Shown here: one piece after another, positions 49,513-60,860 of the stretch | How positions within the stretch are numbered: position 1 is the stretch's first letter | Layout of the letters: each line of letters begins with the position of its first letter | Assembly: GCF_022201045.2 (NCBI RefSeq) | Contig: NC_068564.1 | Location: forward strand, 30,719,001-30,783,000 | From: Citrus sinensis | Taxonomy: Eukaryota > Streptophyta > Magnoliopsida > Sapindales > Rutaceae | Direction of reading: 5' to 3' | Length of the DNA: 64,000 nt | Program-made: the position numbers and the translations under genes | The notes under the pieces: generated by a model | Told to the model about the DNA's origin: nothing | The model's database searches: none | Seen by the model: only the letters and a program-made list of their open reading frames with translations

Positions 49513-51143
49513 TCAAATCAAATCAGCCACATTAGCAGGCAGCTCCTCAATCACCACATTGTAGAATCTCTGAATGTCAGTAAGCATCCTATCATCATCC
49601 CGCGTCACAAAGTTGATGGCAACGCCTTTCCTTCCAAATCGTCCACTGCGTCCAATCCTGTGAAGGTAGTTCTCTGGTTGAGTTGGCAAATCATAGTTGA
49701 TGACGAGGGAGACCTGTTGGACGTCGATGCCCCGAGCCAAGAGATCAGTGGTGATGAGCACACGAGAAGATCCCGAACGGAATTCACGCATAATGATATC
49801 CCTCGAGTTTTGGTCCATGTCTCCGTGGGTGGCTGATACTGTGTGGTCGCGGCTCCTCATCTGGTCAGTTAGCCAATCAACCTTGCGTCTGGTGTTCACA
49901 AAGATCACGCTCTGAGTGATCGCCAGGGTCTCGTAAAGGTCACACAGTGTGTCCAGCTTCCACTCCTCCTTATCCACATTCACATGAAATTGCTTAATAC
50001 CCTCCAGGGTCAGCTCATCGCGCTTTACCAGGATCCTCACCGGTTTATTCATAAATTTACGTGTAATTTCAAGTGCCTCAGGTGGCATTGTCGCAGAAAA
50101 CACACCAACCTGAATTTTTCCTGGTAGATGCTGGAAAATATCATAGATCTGCAACCAACAGTACTCTCAAGTCTCAATACTATTAATACATGATGAAGCT
50201 ATACTAACAGATTTCACACGCAAATGCTCTACTAAAGAAATTAACAAGCCAAGTAAGTGAAGTCATTGCTATCTTCTAATAATATCTTTTATTATATATA
50301 TATATATATATATGGCAAGGGGGGCGAGATTTACCTGATCCTTGAAACCTCTAGAAAGCATTTCATCAGCTTCATCCAGGACGAACATTCTTATGTAGTC
50401 TGGGCGAAGAGACTGCCTGCGCAACATGTCAAAAACTCGACCAGGAGTGCCCACAACGACATGTACCCCAGCAGAAAGAATTCTCTGATCTTCACGAACG
50501 CTGGTCCCACCAACACAGGCATGAACCTTGACGCCCATATAATCACCGAGGGCACGCATGACCTTTTCAATCTGCTGAGCAAGCTCTCTAGTCGGGGCGA
50601 GAACCAAAGCTTGGCATTGCAGTGATTCATAATCCAGCTGCTGCAGAATGCCAGAGCAGAAAGTTGCCGTTTTACCCGTACCCGATTGTGCTTGCTGAAT
50701 TACGTCCAGACCTTTGCAGAACGGCACAATTCCTCGTTGTTGAATTGCAGACGGCTTCTCAAACCCTGTAAACGATTGCAGTTGAGTAGCCTATCATCAT
50801 ACACTTAAAAAGAGAAGAAAAGACACATGTACATGAAACCATACCATATGCATAGATGCCTCTAAGGAGGTTCTCTTTCAAACCCATACTGTCAAAACTA
50901 TCATAAACTTCATCATACGACACGAAAAAGTCTTGTCCTTCTTCTGAAAGCCTATAATTTTTACCCAAAAAAAAAAAAAAAAAAAAAAAATTCCACCAGA
51001 AATTAATTATATAGGATTAACAAAAAATTACAAAGAATTAAAATCAGAAAATTACTGTGTAGAGTGAAATCTTACAAGTTGTTCATATTGCTATCAAAAG
51101 AACGTGCATCAAACCCCGATCCTTCAGGCGCTATTCCCGCCAT
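49513..51143 (-). CDS. EIF4A: Eukaryotic initiation factor 4A (DEAD-box RNA helicase), copy A
   Basis: Four coding exons on the minus strand (51143-51076, 50951-50845, 50765-50335, 50148-49513) give 413 residues, the exact usual length. Motifs in order: Q motif [11 protein letters not shown] (60-70), AQSGTGKT (84-91), PTRELA (116-121), TPGR (165-168), DEAD (189-192), SAT (220-222), ARGID and HRIGRSGR near the C-terminus. It unwinds mRNA 5' leaders as part of eIF4F in the cytosol. The 5' leader probably carries an intron (51146-51927, donor CAG|GTGAT, acceptor GTAG|TC directly before the ATG). The gene faces copy B head to head, with the same intron positions and phases. A (TA)n run lies in the third coding intron. 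Confidence 0.96.
50954..51075. other. Long poly-T (minus-strand sense) tract in eIF4A copy A intron 1
   Basis: About 23 A on the plus strand at 50969-50990, so a T run on the coding strand that forms part of the polypyrimidine tract before the exon-2 acceptor. Confidence 0.8.
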
Positions 51144-52110
51144 GACTACAAACTACCAAGATAAAAGATAAGCAAAGTGCATAGAGATAACTGTCGTCAA
51201 TCAACTATTTCATTATATGTATATATAAGGCATCTTTTGTTTAATATTTTTGTGCCATAAGCGTGTGCTTTACTCAATATCACAGTATATAAGCGTGTGC
51301 TTATATACAAGACTGGGATAAAAAGCAATATTATTTACAAATAATTATCCAAGATTTCTTTCATGTAATTACATGACAATAAGAAAATTATAATTTTAGC
51401 ACATTAATTTATTAGCCATGAAAAGAAAAGAAAAAAAAAATCAAACGGAAGATTTAAAATTATAAAACAAACGCAGAAATCAATCTTTCTGCAACAGAAA
51501 TTAAAGGAAAAAAAAAACAATTTTGAAATCAAAACAAACAAAATATTCCTGTTTCCTTATTTGTTCTCCAAGAAAAGTTTTCGAGGGGAACAAACTATCA
51601 TGCGTTGATGAATATCCTATTGTAAATCACGAGAAAATAAAAGCTCGCAGAATGAGAATTCATTGACAACAACAAAAGCAACGTAACCGATCTGACATTG
51701 CAATGTAATAAAAAAATTTCATCAGCAAATTAAGCATGTTAATGAGATTAATAGATCAGAAGCCAAACAAAGAAACAGCAACTAAATTTTAAAATACACA
51801 ATGAACAGCATTATTAGAATAAACCAAACACGATGTACGGAGCAGAGATTAACGAAAAAGAGAAAAAAACAAAAAGAAACAGAGGCAAAACAATAAGAAC
51901 GAGATGAAAACGTCCTGAAAAGATCACCTGCCGTTTGGTTTGGCTGATTACGGTGTTCGTGCCTGAATTTCGATGAAAATGAGGATGGTTAAGAGAGTTT
52001 AAGGGGGATCTGACAAAAGCGAACCAGAGAGATCTTGCGTTATCTATCAGTTGCAGTTGTTGTTGAAAACTAAGAATGCGTAAAACAGAGGAGCCAATTA
52101 GTAAACGCGT

Positions 52111-52146
52111 TATGTGTGTGTGTGCGCGCGCGCGCGCATATATATG
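52111..52146. promoter_or_regulatory. Alternating purine-pyrimidine tract (Z-DNA candidate) at the eIF4A copy A transcription start region
   Basis: A strictly alternating stretch of about 36 bases: TATGTGTGTGTGTG, then GCGCGCGCGCGC, then ATATATATG. The central (CG) part is the classical Z-forming sequence. It lies about 185 bases above the inferred leader donor of copy A (51928) and inside the divergent promoter. Confidence 0.75.
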
Positions 52147-52834
52147 TTGTATAATTGTTTAGTTTTTTATTTAATTCCTTTGTCCTTCTAATTTTCTGTT
52201 TCTTTTTAGAATAAGGACACGAAACTCAAATGCTTCGCTTCATAGGATTAGACACGATAAGTCCCGCTTATAGTCGGACAGCCTGAAAGAATCGGACTTT
52301 GAGGTACGATCTCAATTTTGTATGCATGCTGCATTACTATAATATATGATACTGTAGTTATCATTATATTATTATTATTATTATTATTTATTTAGCTTAA
52401 TTTATTGTTTTTAACACAAATTTTTTTTATCAACTACACTAATCAGTGCTAACATTATTAATTATTATAATCCTTTTAACACTATACATATAGTTTCTAT
52501 TTATTCAAAAATAAAGTTTCCACTTTATCCAACTTTAATGCTGTAAGGAGGTCGAGACTCAAAGAGCATTATCCCTCGAGCATATTTAAAATTGCGGTAC
52601 ACAGGCACAACCAAGGGAATCACATTCGATCTAAGAATTAACCAAAAAAAAAAAAAAAAAACCGTCGACCTTCAAAATTCGACACCAACAAGTAAAACGT
52701 CGTCATCAAATCAAACAAGAACGAAACGACGCCGCGAAGGTGGAAGGGTAAAAAAGGTCAAAAAGAAAAAGCAAGCTGAGGCATCAAAATCCCTCGCGAT
52801 CCCACGACAGCGGTTTTTCTTTACTCGGCAGCAA

Positions 52835-52836
<2 letters not shown>
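52147..52836. promoter_or_regulatory. Shared divergent promoter region of the two eIF4A genes
   Basis: The transcribed leaders point away from each other, leaving roughly 700 bases between. The region is AT-rich with (TTA)n at about 52368-52389, and becomes G/C richer near 52660-52830 as the copy B leader is approached. No TATA box can be assigned firmly. A 191-codon frame here (52592-53167) is leader and repeat sequence and is not a gene. Confidence 0.45.
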
Positions 52837-52873
<37 letters not shown>

Positions 52874-52991
52874 ATATCCATCGATACTGCCTGCTACTAC
52901 CCGCGTGTTTCCTTGAACTCCTCTCCCTCAAAGCAAACAACTAAACTCAGAGATCCGAGGAGTTCGGGGAAAACCCTAACCCAAACCCTAG
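52837..52991 (+). promoter_or_regulatory. Copy B leader elements: (TC)n tract and two telo-box motifs
   Basis: A TC run of about 31 bases (52837-52867) is followed by AAACCCTAA at 52971-52979 and AAACCCTAG at 52983-52991. Telo-boxes (AAACCCTAA) are known near the transcription start of plant genes for translation factors and ribosomal proteins. This fits a high-output translation gene. Confidence 0.65.
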
Positions 52992-53879
52992 TCTTTAAAA
53001 TCAAACAAGCTTCCACCTTTCATCATCATCACTATCAGGTTTGCCTAACTTCCTTTATTATTTTTATTATTTTCTTTTTAACAATCGCTTTTGTGTTTAA
53101 TTTTATATCGCTGTTCAAAATTTTGAATCTTTCATTATTAGACATCCTAACGCTTAATCAAACTTAAGATTATTATTATTATTATTTGGCTATGGGTTTT
53201 AGTCGATGAACGTTCGATTTCATCTATGGCGGTTTGGTTCGTAGATTCAGTTTTTTCTTACTTGCACGAGATGCCTAGATAATTGATAGGGCTGTATGAC
53301 GTTTGTAATCTTGTCGAAATATGCAGTGACGTTTTATCGCTTGTGTTTGTCCGATGATTTCATTTTGTGGGGTTATATATGTTATTAACCGCAGAGCTTT
53401 TTGTTTTCGGTAATTGAAGTGTTATGGATTTGTGTCGACAGAACTGAAGAAGTATGTAGTAGGAGTTAATTTTTTTGGGCTAGGGCTGAGTTTCCTCTTT
53501 TATGCTCTTCGTTGTGGATAATTGAAGCCAGTGCGTTTTTGTATAGATGATAAGATTGCTTACAAGTTTACAGTGTGAGGATTTGCCTCCTTTTATCTGC
53601 ATATTTCTTAGAGGTTTCTGCTAGAATTCCAGTGTCTGTTTTATTGTATTTTCTCTCCCCTGTTGGGTTTTATTTTAATAACTTTAAATTTAAGAGAACT
53701 GAACTTTGCTTAGTAGCTTTATTAGGCTAAATCACTTTAGCGGAGGGTTGCAGTTTTGTTTCCATGCAATTTTGGTGCATCGATTTTTCATTTTGAATTT
53801 CAGTGTGGTTACTGTTGTTTTTGTCACTTGGAACTCATTGCAGGTAGTTACAATTTTTTTTTTTAAATTTTCCTCAGTC

Positions 53880-55698
53880 ATGGCTGGTTTGGCTGAAGGA
53901 TCCCAGTTTGATGCCCGTCAATTTGATGCTAGAATGAATGATTTGTAAGTTTACATTTGCTTTTATCTTTCTGACTCTATTTGTAGATGTTTTGTTGGTA
54001 ATATTTATAATTAGCTGGACAATTTTTGTACTATTTGGCTTTAATAGTTTTTGATGGTTAAGTTCAAACTTTCGAATAATCTGATATGAATTAATGGGAG
54101 CAGACTTGGAAGTGATGGACAAGATTTCTTCACATCGTATGATGAGGTTTATGATACTTTTGATGCTATGGGATTGCAAGAGAATCTTCTTAGAGGCATT
54201 TATGCATATGGTAAGTCAGATCATGCAGTAGTCTATTCTATTGGCATTTCCTGAGCATGATATTTTTCTTGTGCTCGAACTTATGTGTGAGCTGACAGTT
54301 TGGTATAAATTTGTTTAAGGTTTTGAGAAGCCTTCTGCCATTCAGCAAAGGGGGATTGTTCCATTCTGCAAGGGACTTGATGTAATTCAACAAGCACAGT
54401 CTGGAACTGGAAAAACTGCAACTTTTTGCTCCGGAATTTTGCAGCAGCTTGATTATGGTTTAGTTGAATGCCAAGCATTGGTTCTTGCTCCAACTAGGGA
54501 ACTGGCGCAACAGATTGAGAAGGTTATGCGAGCACTTGGTGACTATCTTGGTGTCAAAGTGCATGCATGTGTAGGTGGAACCAGTGTCCGTGAAGATCAA
54601 CGCATTCTTTCAAGCGGTGTACATGTTGTAGTTGGTACACCTGGTCGTGTGTTTGACATGTTGCGGAGGCAATCTCTTCGCCCAGATAACATCAGGATCT
54701 TTGTGCTGGATGAGGCTGATGAAATGCTGTCACGAGGTTTCAAAGACCAGGTCTGCTACTTTTAATTTGTATGCATTATATCTTTTGCTACTTTCTTGGG
54801 AGAAGGGAGTACGTGCTGCTGGAAAATAGGAGGTGATAAGATGTTTAACTGGATAAGGCATATAATGAGGATCAGAGTTTGTTAGCAAAATCAGTTTTAG
54901 TTGGTAGGTGTGTGGGCATTTGTGATTGTTTAGAATTACGCCCCTGTGCTTGGATGACAGCTACTGTATTCTGAGATAAGCTTACATATTCACTTATTCA
55001 AGTTTCATGCTTTTTTGGTTCTAATGGAGAGACATTCTTTTTGTTTTCCCTTTTTTCTGCAGATCTATGATATCTTCCAGTTGCTACCCCCAAAGATTCA
55101 AGTTGGGGTTTTCTCTGCCACAATGCCACCAGAGGCCCTTGAAATCACAAGGAAGTTCATGAATAAACCGGTTAGGATTCTGGTGAAACGTGATGAGCTT
55201 ACCCTAGAAGGTATCAAGCAATTTCATGTTAATGTTGAAAAGGAGGAATGGAAGCTTGAGACACTATGCGATCTGTACGAGACTTTGGCAATCACCCAAA
55301 GTGTCATCTTTGTGAACACCCGGCGTAAGGTAGATTGGCTGACAGATAAGATGCGTAGTCGTGATCATACCGTGTCTGCCACCCACGGTGACATGGACCA
55401 AAACACTAGGGACATCATCATGCGTGAATTCCGGTCTGGTTCGTCTCGTGTGCTTATCACTACTGATCTCTTGGCACGTGGTATTGATGTCCAGCAAGTG
55501 TCCCTGGTCATAAATTATGATCTTCCTACACAGCCAGAAAACTACCTGCATCGTATAGGTCGTAGTGGACGATTTGGAAGAAAGGGTGTTGCCATTAATT
55601 TCGTGACCAGGGATGATGAAAGGATGCTGTTTGATATTCAAAAGTTTTACAATGTCGTAATTGAAGAGCTGCCAGCAAATGTTGCTGATCTCCTGTGA
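53880..55698 (+). CDS. EIF4A: Eukaryotic initiation factor 4A (DEAD-box RNA helicase), copy B
   Basis: Exons 53880-53944, 54104-54210, 54320-54750 and 55063-55698 give 412 residues starting [20 protein letters not shown]. Exons 2, 3 and 4 have exactly the same lengths (107, 431, 636) as in copy A; exon 1 is one codon shorter. The full set of helicase motifs is present: [38 protein letters not shown] and HRIGRSGR. A leader intron is likely (53039-53877; donor CAG|GTTTG, acceptor CCTCAG|TC), ending two bases before the ATG just as in copy A. Function as for copy A: ATP-dependent unwinding in eIF4F. Both copies look intact, so both are likely expressed, perhaps with different strength. Confidence 0.96.
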
Positions 55699-57877
55699 TG
55701 TGTTTTTGGATTGGTAAGGTGTTTTTGAAGTTTGAAGTCTAGTCATTATGGTGGGTCTGGAGTGGTTGCTAAAAGAACCCTACAATTATGGCATTTGGAA
55801 TGGCCTTTGTTTAAGTTTATGTTGCATCTGTTGTAGGTTTGCATTAAATTATGTTGTTCTACACTTTTTTTTTAATTGTTGTGCGACATTATGTAGAGTT
55901 GGAGCATGGCTAGTTTATTTGTCTTAGGAAAACTCGACTTGCTTGCTTATTGCTTTTTAAAGTTATTTGGCTTGTTCTTTCATCTAATATAAACAAGGCT
56001 GCATATTCTCTGCTTGGTGTATGAGTGCACGGCCTACAGGCGGTCTCGTTTTCTTATTCTTGTTAAGAGCCTTACTAGTAGCAGAGACCGAGATGGGGAA
56101 TTGGCCAAGCCCAAAGCTCCCATCTTCATTATGCTGAAACCTGTTCTTTTTCTTGTCTCAGACTTCGCCGTGTATTTTCCCCTTTTCCGTTTAATCCTGC
56201 CTTGCACTGTGCTAGCATGATAGTAATTTTTATTTTGTTTATTTGGGGTTGGTGTTGCTCGATTTATCTGAAATGAGAAGTTGAATCATCTCAAAATCTG
56301 CTGGGCTTTTTATTCTTCGATAAGGTAGAGCTTGTAAGGTGGATTCGACTATTCGAGGTTGGACGGTATCGAAATGGCTCCTGTTTTGTCCTAAGGTAAA
56401 GTGCAATTCTATCTATTGGGCAGGTTTCATTATAACTTGTATATATATATATTTTTTTTTGGTTTACTTTTTAAATGTAATGGTTAAATTAGAAAATATA
56501 TTCCAGAAAAAAGTTTTAACGTTGCAAAGTTTAACGGAAAGTTCGATAGACGCGAGCGCACGCAACGGTTTTTTTTTTTTTTTTATGACCTTTTTTGGGA
56601 GTTCACGTGTAACCCAATCACAAATACAACATAAAGAATTTTCTCTTCTGAGATTGATGTAGGAGGGATTCAATCCCGGGACCTCTTACTTGGCCAAACC
56701 AAGTGGGTCAACTCTTTGGGACACTTGTAAGATTGATCTAACCTTTGCTCTCAAGAGGCACACGTGGAAACTCTTCCGTGTAGAAAAAATTGCCTTAGAG
56801 TATATTTGTATAATACGATTTTTCACTATAAAAGAGGCGCACGTGGTTTACCTGACGGGGGGGGGGGGGGGGGGGGGTTAATTTGGTATAATTAATTGAT
56901 TGAGAATTTTTTTTTATAAAAGCAACATGCATTATTATTATTCTTTGCATGCTTTGCCACGATTCTGGCCCACTGTTTCGGACCGAACAATGAATACTGT
57001 TAATGTGACAGTGCATGCTTACTTGAGGCTGCGACCAAGGTACCCAGATAATGTATCTCACAGAATCAGACACTGTTAGATAATTAGGATTTATTGATTT
57101 CTGATAATTTAACAATGTTCAACCCGTGAGATAGTACGAGGAAACTTGTTCAAGATTTTTTTTTAGTGATTTTTTTAAATTATCATTAACCCAATAACTG
57201 AGTGATAAATTATTCTTTTTCCATGCTTATATGAGGGAAAGAAAATTTAAATTCTTATTTTCCACCTGTTGTTGTGTAGTAGTAAGAATTTTTTTTCTTT
57301 ATTTCTTTTATAAGTTTTTCACAATTCATTATCCCATATTCCAAATAGAATTTATTAAAATGTTTTGTATCATTCAACATTTTTTTATGTTAATTATTTA
57401 TAATTTTCTTTATTTTTAATAATTATTTTCAGCAAAAACAAATTAATTTGATGCGCAGGTGGTAAACGCCGCTGCACTGTAGGACGACCCCATTATAACG
57501 GCCGGATGATATCGGGGACTGTAGTGACAATGCAAAGTCTTCTTCTCTGACTAGTCAAAACAAATTTATTTTATTTTATTACTGTCGATCTTAATTATTA
57601 AAGAAATAAAATTTGCCGTGGACAATCTGATTTCCCGTAAAAGACGCTGCCTGGCTGGAATCAGTTCGTTTCTCTCCAGTAAAAAAGAATAAATAAAAAA
57701 TAAAAAATAAAAATTGAGAGCCATCCTCCACTCCATCCATCAACAGCTCTCATTCTTTTGTGTATGTGACCCCACTTTTGCATTATTCTTGCTCTTTCCT
57801 TTGTCAATTCTCATCAACAGCCAAAACCAAATAAAACATTCCTTCTTCCTTCCTTCCTTCAATTAATTGCAGAGCCC
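55699..57877. other. eIF4A copy B 3' UTR, repeat fragments and DUF3511 promoter
   Basis: The 3' UTR extends to about 56000. At 56664-56690 lies the GGATTCAATCCC/GACCTCTTA motif also seen in the CWC27 intron, so part of 56560-56720 is probably a SINE-like or other dispersed repeat. A 21-base poly-G tract follows at 56857-56877. The last 150 bases contain the leader of the DUF3511 gene, with TTCC repeats at 57840-57858. Confidence 0.45.
56857..56877. repeat. Poly-G tract (21)
   Basis: Twenty-one consecutive G in otherwise AT-rich intergenic DNA. Confidence 0.95.
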
Positions 57878-58288
57878 ATGGAGCAAGATTACTACAACAG
57901 ATCAAAGTCTTACGGACCTGGCATGATGCGTAACCACAATCACATGGAGATCACCGGCTACTACGACCCACCACCTCCGCGGGCTCCAGCAGCAGCTTCT
58001 TATGACCTGAGATGCTACAGCGCCTCTTATGCACAGTCACAGATGTCTAACTTCGACAACAACTTTAACTATAACGTTAAGGACTTTAATACAAAGAAAG
58101 GCAAAATCACTTCTGGGTCATCTTCTTCTTCGAAGTCTTGGAGCTTGGCTGACCCCGAGTTTCAGAGAAAGAAGAGGGTTGCTAGTTATAAAATGTACAG
58201 TGTTGAAGGCAAAGTTAAAGGGTCTTTCAGGAAGAGCGTCAGGTGGCTTAAAGATAGGTACACTCACATGCTCTATGGCTGGTGGTGA
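57878..58288 (+). CDS. DUF3511 family protein
   Basis: Single exon, 136 residues, ATG in the context GAGCCCATGGAGC. The N-terminal two thirds are low-complexity and Tyr/Pro/Ser/Asn-rich (YDPPPPRAP, SSSSSKSWSL). The C-terminal 48 residues, starting at DPEFQRKKRVASYK and containing KVKGSFRKSVRWLKDRY, are the conserved basic DUF3511 block, ending HMLYGWW at the stop. This plant-specific family has no established biochemical role. There is no signal peptide or membrane segment. The position next to a MIR156 and a NIPA-type gene matches At5g11970 as I remember it. Confidence 0.92.
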   Translation: MEQDYYNRSKSYGPGMMRNHNHMEITGYYDPPPPRAPAAASYDLRCYSASYAQSQMSNFDNNFNYNVKDFNTKKGKITSGSSSSSKSWSLADPEFQRKKRVASYKMYSVEGKVKGSFRKSVRWLKDRYTHMLYGWW

Positions 58289-60860
58289 TTTCTCTATTTT
58301 CTTTCTTTTCTTTTCTTTTCTTTTTCCGCTGGGTTTGTATTTTATTCTTGCAAGTTGTAATCTCAGTTTGTTCTATGCTTCTATAGTTCTATTTATTATG
58401 TATGTTGAAAATAACAAATTTTGTGTCAGGAAAATTAAATTATAAAAAAAAAAAGAAGATTTTTATGAGTTGTTGTAAATTGATGATGTGGATTTTCTAC
58501 ATCATGTGTACTGGTTTGATTATGTTAAAATTGTAGTTCCTGGATATTGTATCTAGGCTTTAATTTAAATTATCCGTCTATTTTTCTGAAGTTCCTGTTA
58601 TTGACGAGGGGCTGCCAGAAATAAGAGAGCTCGTCTTATTTTTTTCATTAGATGGTGAATTATTGCTCTTTTCAGTCTTTTGGATTGTTGTAGAGGAGAT
58701 TCTTTTCTTTTCTGGTGGTCATTAGTTGTTTTAAGATCGATTGTGCTGGTTCTTAGAGAATCAATTGGAGTTGTATGATTCACCGTTGTAATACTTCCAT
58801 TTTAAGTCCTTTCTTTCATTAATCAGTTCAATGAATTGGGAATTTTGAGCAAGTGATAAAAGTATTCTGCATCATTCATATCAAAGCAATGCCGACAAAA
58901 GGTTCATCAAAATTCTGTTACTTCCGCCTCTTTTCCTTCTGAAAGGATAACTTTTGGAGAATGGGTTAAATGAAGCCTGGTTTCAGAAATTCTGTTATGA
59001 TGTCCTTGCAATTTCATATGACATTCCAGGCTCACAAAATAACCTTTGTCCCATCATGGCCAACAATACAGGCACATCTAATGTGGATATTGATCTATCC
59101 TATATTAGTAGTTCATCTTTTGTTTGTTTTGAAGAATTATGCTACCCGCATAGGTAGTGTTTCCAGAAGCTTCCTTCATGGCAGACAATTTGAATATTTA
59201 GCCGTGTGTAGAAAGTACATCTTGCATCATTTTATGGATTTCTCTCATTGAACCGTGGAAATACTGAGTTATATGGCTAACATGGGTACTGCATAATTGA
59301 GTTATATGGCTGTTGGTGTTGGTAGGTGTTCTTCCAATGCCGTGTGTTGTTAATGATACACCTGATTGTCTTTGTATTCTCAATTATGATAATGTACTCA
59401 TGACTCATCTTGTGTAATGTGCATCCTGCCATGTTATTTATTGCAATATTTCTTGTGGCTGCGTCTTTGATCACACATCCGCAAGTTCTATGTTCATTGT
59501 GCTTTAATTAGGTCTTAGTTTCACCTCTTAGCCGTACTATTAGAATTCACATCCAATCAGTGGATCCAGTGGTGGAGGATTTGTCATACTCTGGATTATA
59601 GGCATATGACTGAGTTGGAAGTTTTCAGCAGGAGTGATCTTGGAATTTGCTTCCTCAAATCAACATATTTGCAAAGCGCAGTCTCATAGATTATGTGAGT
59701 GTGCAATACTTATTAGTTACTGCTGTGAGAGTGGAGCTTCATTTAAGATTGGGGTCTCTGGCTCTATGTTTGTTTCATGCAAGTGCAATGCTCTCGTGCG
59801 AGAGTCATGTAAGAGTCGTGTCTTCTTTCATTGATATGATTATGCTCGGTGCTCTTGTGCAGTCACTCAAATATTTTGATAAATCCTTGGGTGCTTAACA
59901 TTTGAGTTGCCAAAGTAACTGATCCTCTTGATTGGGGTGTGATGCGAAGTTAGCTTAACTCCCATGTGACCTAAAATTGATACGTAGCCAAACTTTTTGT
60001 GCTACTAGGAAATCAAGAAGTTTTTCTTCAATTGATCACACCCCATTACATTTTTATACAGAAAAATACAATAGCATTTTCTTACTTGTAGCAAATTAAA
60101 AAACCTACATACATGGAGGCACATGATATGAAATTTATTAGGTAACCGACAAGGTGATTAGTATTATTATATCAATATGTCAACAGTCAACTTAATTGAT
60201 TAGTCAAAAAAAAAAATTCTGAACCGTTCAATTAAATACCAAACAGCTATATACTTTTGGAGGATATTTTTTAATCCGTCCTGAGCTTCCAACGCCACTC
60301 TTTGTAGCTGGGGCACGTGTCTTAAATCATTAAGAATAAAAAAATATTTAAATAATTATTATCATCGTCAAATATAATTACAATTTTAATTTTTTATTAT
60401 CATTACGTTAATTACGTCAATTAAAAATAAAAGGTTTTTAACTATTTGATTATGAATTTAGTATTCTAATTATATCTTATTTAAAACTCCTAATACATTT
60501 TATATGAGGCTTTATTGACTCGATTTTTTTTTTTTGAATTTAAGATATCTGTATTAATAATGTAAATCTGCATTACTGCACGAACCGTAGTAAAAGTTCG
60601 CGCTCACACTGCATATCTCTTACACGCTTTGGCGCCCAATCACGAGCACCGATCTGACGATCTCTCTGTTACAAATAAAACGCCACCGCTTTCGAAAATT
60701 GAAAATTTGAAAAAAAAAAAAAAAAAAGAGTAACTTGAGACAGAAGATAAATGAATCTGAAGAATAACCTCTCCAAAAGGAAAAAATAAATAAATAAATA
60801 AAGGGAAGGTTAGGTTTGATTGTTGATTGGTTTTGTAAAAGGGAGAGGGGGAAGGGCGCG
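58289..60860. other. DUF3511 3' flank, spacer and NIPA promoter
   Basis: The DUF3511 3' UTR begins with TTTTC repeats. Bases 58900-59900 are less AT-rich than the surroundings but contain no frame resembling a known protein; a transcribed noncoding region or a decayed gene cannot be excluded. A (TAAA)n run lies at about 60787-60802 just above the NIPA start. Confidence 0.4.

Noticed and set aside
52592-53167. 191-codon plus-strand frame upstream of eIF4A copy B
   Set aside because: It crosses poly-A, the (TC)n tract, the telo-boxes and the inferred leader intron; a chance frame in leader DNA.
58900-59900. Several 60-93 codon frames on both strands
   Set aside because: Frames are short, overlap each other and show no family motif; the area is described only as spacer.
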